Source of the DNA: Hypomesus transpacificus
Lineage: Eukaryota; Chordata; Actinopteri; Osmeriformes; Osmeridae
DNA: 64,000 bases
Direction: 5' to 3'
Assembly (NCBI RefSeq): GCF_021917145.1
Contig: NC_061062.1
Location: 13,092,521-13,156,520, forward strand
Both the position numbers and the translations under genes were made by a program. Under the pieces are notes generated by a model, which did not search any database, was not told the origin of the DNA, and saw only the letters and a program-made list of their open reading frames with translations. This document shows, one piece after another, positions 13,201 to 26,602 of this stretch (within the stretch, counting starts at the first letter, position 1; each line of letters opens with the position of its first letter).

Positions 13201-14586
13201 CGTCCGTTGCATCAGTTCAGCCTTGACAGCACTACAAATACTACACTGCCACCCTGTGGCCAAGAATGAGTACTGCATCTCGTGGTCATTGTTCTCCCTC
13301 ACAACATGCATCACAGCACTCCACAGGAGGATCAGGGGCTGGTTGTTTAAGCCTCGACGAGGCACCAGTCCAGACTACATGGCTCAAATGACTCGTCATG
13401 AATTAAGATTGCTCTTATCTATTTGGTGTATATCTTGTGTATCCATATTCTCCTCTGAGATTTCATGGAAGAAATCCAGCAAATAACAAACAAGCAATGC
13501 CTCTCGGTTCTACTCTGGGCTGCCCTCTGGGGTGTTGAACTTTAAAGGCTTCAGGATGAGCTGTATGTAGTGCTGAGGCCTTGTAGTTGTGCGTTGAGGG
13601 AACAGTCCCACTCCTCCCAGTAGGGGAGCTGTCTGCCTGATTGAAGCATCTCTCCTGAGGCCTCTCCTCTCTGTAGCGGTGCTTGAGGACACCTCAAAGA
13701 CCGACCCACTGATGCTCTTTCATGATCGGCCCTTCAGAGGTACTCACACCCCCTGACAGATGGACGTCAGACGCAAACATACCGCCAAACACAAACACTG
13801 CCTGTGTGCTTTCATCTGTCATTCACATGGATCTAGTCCCCAAAGAAATCCCTCTTCCATACTTATTGTTTTCATGAACTCGAGGTATCAACAATAGATA
13901 CATCAGACAATACCCATTAGGCAACCTACTTACTTTCAGTCAGTGAGCACTGTGATGTAGCACACAGGAACTTAGTCCTTAAGTTCCCTGTTTGTGTTGC
14001 TAAGTGAGTGGAAGGGACTTAACGGCCATCTTTTCATGGTCATACTCCTGTAGTTTCACTACCAAGAGCCAGTGTTGCAGTACATCCCAGCTGTCATAGA
14101 CTGGCACTGTCACATGACATCCGTCTTACTGGATCTCCTCTGTGCCTGCTCCTCGCAGACAGGGTTGTAAGAAGAGCGGATGAGATGTGATCACTTTGAC
14201 TGAGACGTGCCTGGTAGAAACAGACTGTTGATTGACTCAGACCACTGAAATACTGTTCAAACTGTCACTTGTGACCATTGATCTTTTGCTTTACTTTTCT
14301 ACATGTACTATTTGTCCGACAACATGGATACAAGAATATACTAAATGAATAAAATGTAAAATATGTCAATATGTAACAAACACGGGCTCTTTGTTTGTGT
14401 TAGGTGTTGAGTGAGAAGGGGCATGGGGCCATCACCACGGAGATCCTGCAGGACCAGAAGTTCTTCTACGCAGAGGACTACCACCAGCAGTACCTGAAGA
14501 AGGTGCCCAAGGGCTACTGTGGCCTCAAGGGCACTGGGGTCTCCTGCCCCATAGGAGCAGGGGCTGGTGACAAGGACGAGCTGTGA
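7903..14586 (+). CDS. msra: Methionine sulfoxide reductase A, last two coding exons (partial)
   Basis: Reduces the S-epimer of methionine sulfoxide in proteins using thioredoxin-supplied electrons. Two exons are visible: 7903-8009 and 14404-14586. The first enters with two bases of a split Gly codon after a GTGCAG acceptor and encodes [13 protein letters not shown], a core MsrA motif, ending YQE before a GTACAC donor. The second starts VLSEKGHG after TTAG. It carries [14 protein letters not shown] residues ([12 protein letters not shown]) and both recycling cysteines in [15 protein letters not shown]. The catalytic GCFWG exon lies upstream of the window. Odd: the C-terminus is [10 protein letters not shown] followed by TGA, where mammalian MSRA ends shortly after CPVG with IKK. 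KDEL is the ER-retrieval signal. Whether it works depends on an N-terminal signal peptide that cannot be seen here. No clear AATAAA follows within about 900 bases. Confidence 0.95.
8023..8272. repeat. Degenerate CA-rich microsatellite block
   Basis: CACA-based repeats interrupted by TACCA and CATC units begin 14 bases after the msra exon donor. The frames open through it encode His/Thr runs and are not genes. Confidence 0.9.
10155..10194. repeat. (CT)n microsatellite
   Basis: An uninterrupted CT run within a longer pyrimidine-rich segment (10020-10260) of the last msra intron. Confidence 0.92.
12232..12375. repeat. 60-bp tandem repeat, about 2.4 copies
   Basis: Units contain CTCACCC, CTCTCCTT and GGCTAA(T/C)GCTAACCA in the same order. 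Copies differ at a few positions. Because 60 is divisible by three, the minus frame stays open with a 20-residue period. Confidence 0.8.
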
Positions 14587-16598
14587 CCTGGGCAGGAGAA
14601 GAGGAGGAGGTGGAGGAACATTAGGGAGCGCAGAGTGGAGTTTGACAGGCTTGACTTTGATGATGGCCAAACCAGATCTTTTTTTTTAAATATTTACTTG
14701 AGCAATAACGACTCAGGTATTGGTTTTTAGGTGTAATCTTGCTGAAGATCTAGTCTACAGAATTCCGATTGACACTTTTGCATTCCAGACTGCAGTGTTG
14801 TCGAATAGCCAGAAGATGTCAGTATGCACCAAATAACATGAGTAACTCAACGAAGATTTTATGTCATTCCCACATCACACACACAGATAATACATTCTAC
14901 ATATGTTTTAAAACAATGTTGTGTTTCCTAATCAGTATAAGTTATCACTGTAATTGACTCCTGATTGATTTTGTATTCTGATCCATCATGTACCAAATAA
15001 TAGCAGTTTCGAAAGTTGTTTCTTAAATGGAACCAGGATGTTGCATGACCATTCCTCTCACTATGTAGCTGGGATCACAAATGCCTCTGAGCAACAACTG
15101 ATTACTACAAGCTGTAATCAAGTGATCTCAGTTCGTTTTTTCTCCGATTTCTTGTTTCAGAAGGGTCAATTATTGAGATTGATTGTCAGATTCCGTGGAC
15201 TGGTCCTTTTGCTCTTGCTTGTTTGTCTTGCACTTTAACCTTCTCACCTAGTGCGCATAGCAGTCACTGCACATAAATGTGATATCCAGGCTATACATTG
15301 AAGGATGATTGAGAGTACCAGCGGGTACAAGCAGCTACCTGACCCACAACACATACAGAAGCGACTGTCCAATTGTATTTAAATCTTCATATCTCTTTAA
15401 TTCGTTTTTCACAGATTCTGGAATGAATAATACATGTGTTTGTTTCCATTAATCATTGGTCACTCATTCTACAAAGAGAGAAATATATATAGAGAGAGTG
15501 CGTGTGTGTGAGTCATCTAAGGGCAGGTCCCTGTGTCACCTGTAGTTTAGTCACAGACTTACAGGATGTGACTCAAGAGTTTGTTTCAGGTACCTTCACT
15601 CTATGTACTCACAACACACAGATGATTAAACATGCAGATGAATATACAGGAGCCTGCATGGGGCTATGTTCACTCTGTTTATGCTCTCACGGTGATTATT
15701 TACCCTTAGATGAAGGCACACCTGTTTCTCAGCCTGGCTTACAGTACATTCACAAACACTTAGACAGTATGGTGAACCCACTCATACATACACACATTCC
15801 CTCAACCACACACACAATCATGGTTAAACTCTGAGAAATCAACAAAAAAAAAGAAGAGAAGAAAAAAAGAGTTTTGGGCAACCACAGTCGTCTGATTTCA
15901 CTTCGCCCTCATTTTCTCTCTATCTCTTTCTTTGTCTGGGTGTGTGTGTCATTTCCTGACACCTGTGTGTAGGTGTGGACTATGGGGTGCAGGTGCATGC
16001 TCTCAGGGCCTATTTTAGTATTGGGGCAGATATTTTTGCATGTGTCTGCATGCAGGCCTGTGTGTGTGTATGTGTGTGTGTGTGTAACACCTGACTGTAT
16101 CATGCTGTGAGACCTGGTCGGGATAGCAAACTGTTTTGGTTCATGGTGTGCTGTAGCAGTAGAGTTGAAATAACAGAGAGAGAGATAACTTCTGATAGAC
16201 CTTAATAGCCTTATCTTGGTGTTGATGTGGGAGTTTAATGTTACAGAAGATCCAGTGATTTCCTGCCTCATTGTAAACAGAGTTTCCGTGAAAGGCTGCC
16301 TCATCTTCTGAAACCAGATTGGACCGTTCCCAGATGAAAATGTAGTTACAGTCAGACAATCAACAGATGCACTCACAAACATTAGCAGACAAATGTACAA
16401 ATGTGAACAGATATTTTGGATTTTTGATGACTTCTAGATATGGGGAAACAACAGAAACTGAAATTGAAATAAATAGAAATCTACTGATAGTCTGTTATGT
16501 GTTTCAGTATGCTAGTGTCACAGGGCCAGACTGGACAGTGTGAAACTGTCCAGGTGCAAGTGTCATTCTGTCTCTATCTCCTTCTCTCCCATCCCCTA

Positions 16599-16708
<110 letters not shown>

Positions 16709-19700
16709 GAAGACACTCAGCAGTTATTTCTGGGTTTCCTGTGTGGGGGATGTCTGGGCTGGGCGGTGTGCGGGGTGACAGGCTCCCAGGTGCAGGCTGC
16801 TGTCAGAGGCAGAGAGGCAGGGAGGAGTGGGCCTTGAGCCAGACTGCCAGGCCCACAACACGTGCAGGGTCACACTGCACCCCGAGGACTGGGCTGGGGG
16901 TGGGGGGGCATCGAGGGAAGGACTGGGTGGTGGGGGAGGAGGAGGATGAGGAGGAGGAGGGGGTAGAGGCTGTGCTATGCGTGTTGAAAGTGGACGGGGA
17001 ATTAGGGAGAGAGGTGTGAGTATGGAGTGACTGTGGTCAGAGAGAGGAGAAGGATGAGAGGATGAAGGGTGGATGATGGCGTAGAACGGATGTAGCAAAA
17101 AGAGGGACGACGAGAGATCAGCTGGATGATCTCTCTTTTTCTGTCGTCTTTCTCTGAAGTACGTCCCAGGGTGCAGAGGTCAGCTGGTCCAGAAAGGGGG
17201 ACCCAGGCTGCCGGTGCTCCTGGCCCCGGGCTGCAGATGCTCTTCCCCAGACAAGGCTGCACTTCTCTGGGCAGGACAGAGGGCCCGCTGTGCTCTGGCC
17301 TAGAGCTGTGGTCTGATGCCCCGATTAGGACCCAGTGCCTGGGGATGGGAGGGATGCAAACACATCTGGCATCTCGATCGCGTACGCACAATCACACCCA
17401 CACATTCTCACACACACCCACACACGTATAGATCCAGGAATACACATGCAAATAAAAGCGTGCAGGCACACAGTACTTTACACACACATTTTTACATCTA
17501 CACATGGCACCCTGACCCACATATATATATATATTTTTTTAAAGCCTGAAAAAGTTGTTGACATATTTTTGAACATTGGTCACTTTCTTTTTTGAATTCC
17601 AGAACTCCAAACAAGTGTTGATGACGTCACCAAAGCTGCAGGTGTGAGAGTCAGTTGTTGTATGAAAACAATAGAACGTTCTAGACCAGCTGAGGTGAGG
17701 GTTCGTGTGTGGTGAGGATGAGAGCTGGGCTGGGGAGCGTGGTGTTCAGAGGTGTTCTGTACATCACAGGCTGTGCGACACAGCAGGATGCGTGGGCGCT
17801 CTCCTCCGTATGAGGGTGCACAGGGTTTGTCTGTCTGTGTGTGTGTGTGTGTTTTAACAGTTGCGTGTGTGCTCTTCTCTGCATTAGGCTGCTGTGCAGG
17901 ACGGCGGTAGCGGTTGGGACGGGGGCGAGGGCGGGAAGTGTGTGTGTGTGTTCACCTCTGTAAACAACATGTACCTCTCTGCCTGTTTTTCAGCTCTTTC
18001 CTACGATGACTAATACACCTCCATGCTCCTGGGTTGCCAGGTTCACCCCAACATTACTATGGGGGAATCCTAAACAAAGCTTTTCTAAGGGGGTTCATAT
18101 CTGGCATCCCTGGTTAAGATTTGATGTGGGTTAGACTAGTATGGTTTGGAAACATTTTCAAGATGAAGAAATAGATCACAAGTTAGGTATGAATTTCCAA
18201 ATGGTGATGTATATCTGTCTTTCTCTTTCCAGGTACGTTAAAGTCTGTCTCCATGCTCATGTGTGTGTGTTTGTGAGTGTGCATCAATCTCACTGTGTCC
18301 ATATGTGTGTGTCTATCTTAGGACATGTAAGCTGTGTGTGTGTGTGACTTTTTGTCAAGGCCTATGGAATGTGTGTTTATGTGTGTGCTTCTTAGTACAT
18401 AAAAGCTGTGTGTTTGTGAGTGTATGTCAAAGCCTATGGAGTGTGTGCGTGCGTGTGTGTGTATGAGTGTGTGTGTGAGTGTGTGTGAGTGAGTGAACAG
18501 TCCGGTGCAGAGGCGTAGTGGCGGTGTGGTCTTTGTGCCCAGCTGTGCTGTCATTAAAGAGCCATCTGTGGACAATAGGCCCTGTCTGAGATCCTCCACA
18601 GCCTGGTTCCTGCCCTGTGTGTGTGTGTGTGTGCACGCGCACACGCTGTGTGTGTATGCCTCAATATCCTCCTGCATTCAACAGCCCATTTTCCTGCTGA
18701 CCAGTATGTCCTTTTTTAACAGGAAGTAATTCTTAGGCCAATGATTTCATTTTGATCAGTATTATATGAGAAATCTTCGATGTCAAATGATACTTCTGTC
18801 CATGTGGTCCTGTCTCTCTCTTGTAATTCTAATATTAAATTAGGACAAAACCTATGTGCAAACAGTGAACAAACATATCTGATATTCTCTGATTGCTAAA
18901 TGAATTACAAAACACACACATTTTAACACTGTGTCTTCCAGAGTACTTTGCAGTACATGTCACCCTTCAGAAGACAGAGAGTTCACACACATGCTGTCTC
19001 TGCACTTCTGTGTGTGTGTTCGTCAGCCTAGTTTTTCTGTATGTCTGTCACACACAGGTCTGCTAAGTCTGCAGATTTAAATCTGATGGTTCAGTTAGAA
19101 TCGCAGGGTCGGGTTTAGCTGACTGATAGAGCTGAAGATACAGAGGATGGCATGCTGGTGTGTTTGTCACTGTCAGAGAAAAAGCTCGAGAGCAGCAGCA
19201 GACGGAAAGAGAGGGTGAAGGCAGGAAAAGAGGGAGACAGAGGTAGAAAGGAGAGAAAGAGATAGAAGAGGAGAGCTAGAGCCGGCTGCATCAAGAGGAA
19301 ACCATGTTTGACGCTTCTCCATGCAGCTGCTCCCAAACACCCACTCTCTTCCTGTTGGAGTGTGTGTGTGTGTGTGTGTGCCTGCATGCCCACGTGTCTG
19401 TATTTCCTTTGTATTATCATCCCTTCAAGACAAACAACCCTATGTTGTCGCAAACTTGTATTTATTTGATAGTGACAGAGCTGCTGATGTAATAACCTCT
19501 AGTCAGCCAGGACCGGTGGAGGCCCTTTGTGTCTTTCCACAGAAGTGGCCTCAAAACTCATCCGCTACTGGAAACTGGTTTAGCGAGCTGGAAAAAGGTT
19601 GAGGTGAATGTGTGACTGCACACAGGACACACAGAACACGCTCGCACAGAACACACACAGGACACACACACACACACATACATACTAGTGTTTACGCACA

Positions 19701-22446
19701 CAAGACACACACACACACTCAACAGAAGTAGTACCATCAACACCTCTATTCTTGCTGCAGGTCTGTGGTGTTGTGCAGTGAGAGCTGGAAGCTGTGGCTT
19801 GATAACGCTCAGGGCACCCTGATGTGTTTGTTGTGGTCACATGCGACGAGTTTCCATTACAATGAAACTACACACACGTAAAGCGCACACATAGACACGC
19901 ATGTATGTGTACACCATCAACGACTAGTCTGCTAATGACGTGTCACATCCCCTTCGCTCTCTTGTCTAACTGTGGCCCATCTCGCTTTCCATTCAGGTGG
20001 TGCCGACTGTTTGTCACGTGCACGCACACACACACACGTGCACACACACACACACGTGCACACACAGGCCTCAAAGGTCCAGCCTGACCATCCAGAAAAC
20101 AATCTTGCGCTGTCTAACAGCATGTGGTCTCAGTCCTCCGTCTGCACTCATGAGCTGGTTGATGTACTAAAGATATCAGAGTTGTATTGAGCCTAATAAA
20201 ACGTGTGTTTCTAACTGTGTCTCTGCGTCTCTCCAGGGGCCGTGAGAGAACAGAGGGAGAGTGTGAGTTGTGGTGAGCCGCAGACCAAAATAACTATGGT
20301 ACTTTTTTTTGTTAAAACACATGTGCTCCCACCCACACACAGAGGCAAGCACACAGACACACACTCAGAGAGTGGTAACAGACGGGCAATGTTAGACGTT
20401 GACAGACATGTGAAAGTTGGGGATGGAGGAATCGAGAGATTGAAAGGGTAGGGATGAAGGGATAGAGGTGGGAGGGCTGGAAGGGTGGAAGGAGAGAGGA
20501 TGAGAGAGTGGCTGAGGGATGGATGGCTGACTTGGTACTATCTAAGGCCACCTGTGATTCAGGCCAGGTCATGGTCACTGCTTGTTTCTCTGTGGTTATC
20601 GTCTCTCTCTCTCTCTCTTTGTGTCTGTGTCTCTCTTCCTCTCTGTCCCTGTGTCTTTCTCTGTCTGTGTCTCGGTCAATGTCCCTGTCACTCACAGACG
20701 TTCTCATCCTGTTTCCTTCTCTCTCTCTTTTAAACCCCCCTCTCTCTGTCTCTCCCTCTGTCTCTCCCCCCTTTCTCTGTCTCTCTCTCTCCCTCTCTCT
20801 CTCCCCCCTCTCTATGTCTCTCTCCCTCTCTCTCTCCCTCCCTGTCTCCCCTCTCTCTCAGGAGAGTGGCGGCCCCTGCATCCTCCCTGTCATGCTGGCA
20901 CAGTGGCATCATTCTAAAACTGGTATTAGGCATTTCCTGCTGTGTCCGTTGGCGGGTGGAAGTGTGTGTGTGTCTGTGTGTGTGTGCGTGTGTGCGAGTG
21001 AGTGTGTGTGTACGTGTGTGTGTGCGCGCGTGTGTGTGTGTCGGGGCGGAACGCACCTGGTCCGCGCAGCTGTGGGGATCCTAGCAGGGGGGAGCAAGAG
21101 AGAGATAGAGGGAGAGAAAAAGAGAAAGAGAGAGGGATGGGAGGGGACGAATGAGGCCCTGTGTTCTGCTCGGAGGCCCTGTGAGCTGAGACACAGAGAA
21201 AGACAGTGAGAGATCACCCAGTAATCACTGTAACATGTGTGTGCTTCAAACATGTACTGAAAAGTTGGTGCTGTCATGTTGCTATGTTTATCTGTGTGTC
21301 TTTACATATGTTCACATTTGATGAAATTAACACGGCAAAGCATTAAAATGTCATCAAAAACAATACAAATAGACAAGGGTTAGGGTTTTATGTTCAGAAT
21401 ATCAGAATATCATGACAACGCCACTTTTAAAGCACAGACACAGACAAAGTGTTAGATTACATAATTTAGGGTTAGTCTTGTGCAGGAATGGTTTTATTTG
21501 AAGTAAAAACAAACTTTAAAACTCAAACCAAACTTTTAGTAAGATGTGCAATAAGAGGAACATTTGAAAACATGGTGCGCTTTCCTTGAACACGAGTGAA
21601 GAACCGTTGAGAACATAAGCCCGCTGGCTGTTCTAGGAGGAGGGTGGCGTAACACCCAGGTTCCCTATTTTAGAGAAAACGTCATCACTTTTCCTGTGTT
21701 GAAACATGACTGATATGACCAACAGTTATGAACACATATTTACAATGTTTCCCTGAGTCTAATGAAATCACTCAGATGAGACGAATCATACTGCATTATC
21801 AGGGATACCAATTTAAGGTACATTTCTTCAGCGTAAAATACATGAGTCCATATACATTGTGTGATCTGTCAACGTCTGGTGAACCTGGGAATACATTTTG
21901 ATTTACTTTTTATTTGTGCTTTTTTCCATCATTAATATAAAATTGATTAATGTCAATAAAACATCTTGGACTGAGAAGTTTCTGCGGAGGCTGCTTCCTC
22001 TCCAGCTTCTCACCCAGTCATGTCCTTGTCTCTGAAAGCCTAGATCGGGTCTGAAGGTATAACCGTGGATACAATTTGATTTGGATAACTCAGTGTTACA
22101 GAGAGCTTCACCAATGCCCATAGATTGGCACCTATAACCAACTTAAGCCCTCAAGGAAGACAAGGGAATACTCCCAGGAAAAAGCAGAGAGAAAAGATTG
22201 AAGAAACTTTGGGACCAGCAAGGAAGTTTGTTTAGCCTCTTGTGACACTGCAAGTTGATGTGAAAGGTTCTCTCAAGGTTAATCTAGGACAGACGTACAC
22301 TGAGTTATGAGGTGTATTTAAAGACTACCAAAGGTTTTTTGGGATGCAGTTCCAGAACTTTCTCTGCAGAGGGAGCAAGGATTCTGGTAAAACAGGGAGA
22401 GCTGAGGGCAAGACCCACAACCACTGCACTTACATTGGCAGCTGTG

Positions 22447-22456
22447 TGCGTGAGTG

Positions 22457-22492
<36 letters not shown>

Positions 22493-22524
22493 AGTGACTC
22501 TGTGTGTGTGTGTGTGCGTGAGTG

Positions 22525-22555
<31 letters not shown>
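22447..22555. repeat. Compound GT microsatellite with GCGTGAGTGACT spacers
   Basis: GT runs are separated by the same spacer (GCGTGAGTGACT) about three times, so the spacer and GT run were duplicated together. Confidence 0.88.
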
Positions 22556-22786
22556 CTAGTAGACCAGAGGCTTGTTTCACAGCTGGGCGAGCGGAGAGCG
22601 GTCAACAGGGAAGAGGTCACATGACTAGGTCAGAGGTTAGGTCAGAGAGATGGATGACAGAACAGAGAGGAGGAGGTGGAAGGAAGAAGGGTAGGATGAG
22701 GAGAGGAAGACAAGGAGATGGAGGATGTGGAAAAAGAATAAGAGGAGTAGAACGGGACAAAACAAGGTCTGGATGTTTATAAAGAC

Positions 22787-22880
22787 ACACACTAGACACA
22801 CGGGCCCATACAACAGCACACACACACACACGGGCCCATACAACAGCACACACACACACACGGGCCCATACAACAGCACA
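22787..22880. repeat. 31-bp minisatellite, three copies
   Basis: The unit contains ACACGGGCCCATACAACAGC followed by a short CA run, repeated three times almost without change. Each unit has a GGGCCC palindrome. Confidence 0.88.
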
Positions 22881-24806
22881 CCACACCTGGATATGCAGAG
22901 GATGGGTGTGTACGTGTGCAGGACATTTGATGATGGTCGACTGCGTGGGGTCAACATCAAAGCAGCCAGTCTGAGAGTCGAGAGTTCATTGGTTCAGATC
23001 CCATTCATACTGATTACACTTGGACACAACTGGTGTAACCTTCCCCCTGGATAAGCTATGACCCCACTCCTCCTGGGAACATGCTTACCAGGAAGAACTT
23101 CTAAACCAGGAAACAAGAATCAAAATCACATGCGTTGCCATGCCTCAGTTTATCACTGAAATATTTGGCCCTTCTCTCCCATCCTCTCCTTTCCTCTCTT
23201 CTCCTTTCCTCTCTTCTCCTTTCCTCTCTTCTCCTTTCCTCTTTTCTCCACTCCTCTCTGTGTCTGGGTTGGTTTATTACAGGGGGGATACTTTATGACT
23301 AAGAGGTGACTTGACTATTACATTAAGCATCCACATGCATACACACACACTCCCAAATAATAATTTTCACCTGCTATTTAGAACACACGTTAGCCATTAA
23401 TGTTTTTTAAACGTCGTCTGACCAGTCTGCTCTATGCTGTTGGCTATAGTCATTACAATTATTATGGTTGCGGCTGCTAACCCAACAAACAGAGCACTGT
23501 CCCTTTCACCAGACCTATAATGCCACTGTGTACAATTGCTATAAGCTAATCACATCATGGGCAGTTGTGGCACTAAATATACTGGAGACAACAGGGGAAG
23601 GCCTTGGAACAAAGATGACAAACAAGAGTGCTTCCCAGAGTTAGAAGCCCTTGGAAGAACCGTCATGGAATCTTTTGAGCACACACATAGCTCCTAGCTG
23701 GCTCAATTGAAGGGTTTTTATCTGATAGTTCTTCACAAAGACAATTTAAAGCACAAAGTCTGTTTTGTTGGAGAACGTGAGATCCTTAACTATGACAATT
23801 TGGAACAATTGGACAATTGGAACTTTCAATGTTAAAAAAAAGACAGTTCTGAACATTTAATTCGACAACTTTTTCAAATTGCCTCCTTTATGGATGTGAA
23901 TCTGCACATTGAAACGTGTGTATTTCTACTGATCTTTCCCCTTGATAGGTCACAACACCTTGGACATTTTACAGCTGTGAGGTGTTTTCTCAGTCAAGAT
24001 TCAGGAGAATTCTCACTGATTCCTTTCTTATCTACATCCTCATTGCTTTTACCAATCAGGTCCACAAACTGCTCGGCTGTTGTTGTTGATGATTGTTGTG
24101 GGTGGTGTTCTGATTACCTAGCTTGAGTGATCACTTCACACACAAACACACACACACATAAATCTTCCAGAGTTCAGTCCCCTCTTCCTTATCTGTTCAA
24201 CTGTAGGTCTAAGGCAATCAGACGGCTCACTGGTCAGAGACACGCGTTAGCGACTCTCAGTTCAATTAGCTCAGCATGAGGTCCAATTTTACGCTGAAGC
24301 CTTTACTACAACCCGTCTACCATACACACACACACACACAGTCCCCCTAAACTCCAGCTATGCCCCGTTTCACTATATCCCTGTCAATTTTGGCTCACTC
24401 CATCGATCGTTGCTCCCTTTGAAGGAAACAAGGGCTGAGGGGGAAGGGGGAGGTTGGGGGGAGGACATCTCACTTTTATTGAGGGAGGATGAAGATGAGG
24501 TAAGATGAGGGTGAAGGTATGAAAAGCAGAAAGGGGGGGGGGGGTTGCTGTGTGTGCAAGGTTGAGAAAGCAGTAGAGTGGGGAGGGTGGTGAGAAAGGG
24601 GGTTGAGGTGAGTGTTCTCCACAGTATACACAGTGATAGATGGTTGCTCAGATAGAGAGATTGTATCGGTAAGACTGAATGACCTTTGACCATGCCCATC
24701 AGGCCATGGTGTAAAAGTGTCAGCACTGCTGGTTTCTATGTAAGAGGGTTAATGTGTTGCTCAATGTGTGTGTGTGTGTGTGTGTGTCAATGTGTGTGAA
24801 CATTCT

Positions 24807-24809
<3 letters not shown>

Positions 24810-24893
<84 letters not shown>
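24810..24893. repeat. (GT)n microsatellite (about 42 units)
   Basis: An uninterrupted TG run, preceded by a shorter GT run at about 24764-24788. Such runs can adopt Z-DNA. Confidence 0.95.
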
Positions 24894-24895
<2 letters not shown>

Positions 24896-25223
24896 GCGTG
24901 TGCTTCGGTGTTTGTGGACAGGGGTCATGTGGTTAAGACAGGTTTGTGTTTGTGAAAGAGACTAGTCACAACAACAACACATTTTGACCTGCTGTGAGGT
25001 CGTCTGAAGTCGCCAGTCTGTCTGTGCCTCAATCAAGTCTTTCTCTGTTTCTTTCTCTACTTCTGTCCCAATTCTCTGTTCAATTAACATTAGGGTTGAA
25101 CACACAATCCAGATAAACTCATTACAGCATGTTACTGTTGGCATGCAACCTTCTACTTTGTTGGCTTAGTATTGGCTCTGACATGACAAAAGAGACCTTG
25201 ACTATCGATCTCTGCAAGTGCAA

Positions 25224-25533
25224 ATTTACATTTCGTCATTTAGCAGATGCTCTTATCCAGAGCGACTTACAGTAAGTACAGGGACATTCCCCCCGAGGCA
25301 AGTAGGGTGAAATGCCTTGCCCAAGTACACAACGTTATTTGGCACGGCGGGAAATCGAACCAGCAACCTTATGATTAATAGCCCTTCTGATTAACAGGGA
25401 CATTCCCCCCGAGGCAAGTAGGGTGAAATGCCTTGCCCAAGTACACAACGTTATTTGGCATGGCGGGGAATCGAACCAGCAACCTTCTGATTAATAGCCC
25501 GAGTCCTTAACCGCTCAGCCATCTGACCCCCTA
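25224..25533 (-). mobile_element. tRNA-derived SINE with an internal tandem duplication
   Basis: Same family as the copies at 46794-46984 and 53399-53583. Read on the minus strand it starts with a tRNA-like head, with A-box-like TGGCTGAGCGG and B-box-like GGTTCGATTCC, and ends in a tail that reads CTAAATGACG.AATG. In this copy a segment of about 116 bp is repeated (25278-25393 and again from 25394), giving two B boxes. The duplicated part is nearly identical, so it is recent or was homogenised. Insertion between msra and id3, far from any exon. Confidence 0.85.
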
Positions 25534-25674
25534 GCAAATGCAAAGGCCGGACGTTTTTACGACATTCTGAACCCCCATGGAACAGTAGAACATAACATAA
25601 CTCACAGTCACCTCCCATGTTTCAGTATCATTCTATCTTTCTCTCTATCTTTCTCTTCCACTCTGTCGCCATCA

Positions 25675-25677
<3 letters not shown>

Positions 25678-25747
<70 letters not shown>
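25678..25747. repeat. (CT)n microsatellite (about 35 units)
   Basis: An uninterrupted CT run followed at once by a strongly purine-rich block (25797-26240), so the strand asymmetry flips sharply here. Confidence 0.94.
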
Positions 25748-25755
<8 letters not shown>

Positions 25756-26571
25756 ACTGTCCCTCATTCTCTGTTGTTGTTGTTGTCACTTGGGGTGAGG
25801 CTGAGGGGGACAAAGGGGCTAAAGGGAGAGAGGAGGGGGAGGGATTGTGCGTGTGTGGGGGGGGGAGGGGTGGGTGGCGGCAGGAGAGAGTAGGAGGAGA
25901 GAAGAGGGGGAGGTAGAGGGAGAGGAGAGGGAGCCCTCTGCCCTCTGTGTCTCCAGTCTGTCTGCATCAACATCTGGAGCTCACATCAGCTCTCCTCTGA
26001 GACTGGCACTGAGGAGAGGGGGAGGAAGGTGGAGGTGGGGGCGTGGGGGGAGGTGGGGGACAACCATGAAAAGGAGGAGGAAGAGGAGAATGGGAGGTGA
26101 AACAGCAGAGCGGTGGAGGAGAGAGCACGGACAGGCCAGGGGGAGAAGGCGGTGGCGGTCCAGTGAAAGAAGCCCCACGCAAAGGGAAGTGGGAGGAAAG
26201 AAGAGGGAAAGTCCGGGAGAAGAAAGCTGGACCTACCACTACCAGACAGACCGAGACAAGAAAACACTCAGGCTTTCATTTCTCATCCTCATTAAACACA
26301 TACTTGCACACACACACACACACGCACACAGACACTGTGGATCATTCTGCTTAGGGGTCTGAATCTCTTCTCTTTCCACATCCTTTTCTAATAAAATTCA
26401 AGGGTTGATATGAAAAGAAAAAGGCCCAGAATGTGTGTGTGTGTAAGTGTGTGTGCAGAGGCACACAGGCCTACTGGTTTGCTGCTGTGGTAGAAAACTG
26501 GCTGTGGCAGGAAGCTGCATAACCTGTGATCTTTGCAAACGCTAATGGAAAATGTACTCAGATACAACAAC

Positions 26572-26602
<31 letters not shown>

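Larger units (their letters stand above)
8010..14403 (+). other. msra: Last intron of msra
   Basis: A 6.4 kb intron between two phase-compatible (phase 0) msra exons. It holds a CA-rich block (8023-8272), a poly-G run (8859-8877), CT-rich tracts around 10020-10260, a 60-bp tandem repeat (12232-12375) and otherwise unremarkable sequence. I see no additional exon. Confidence 0.9.
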
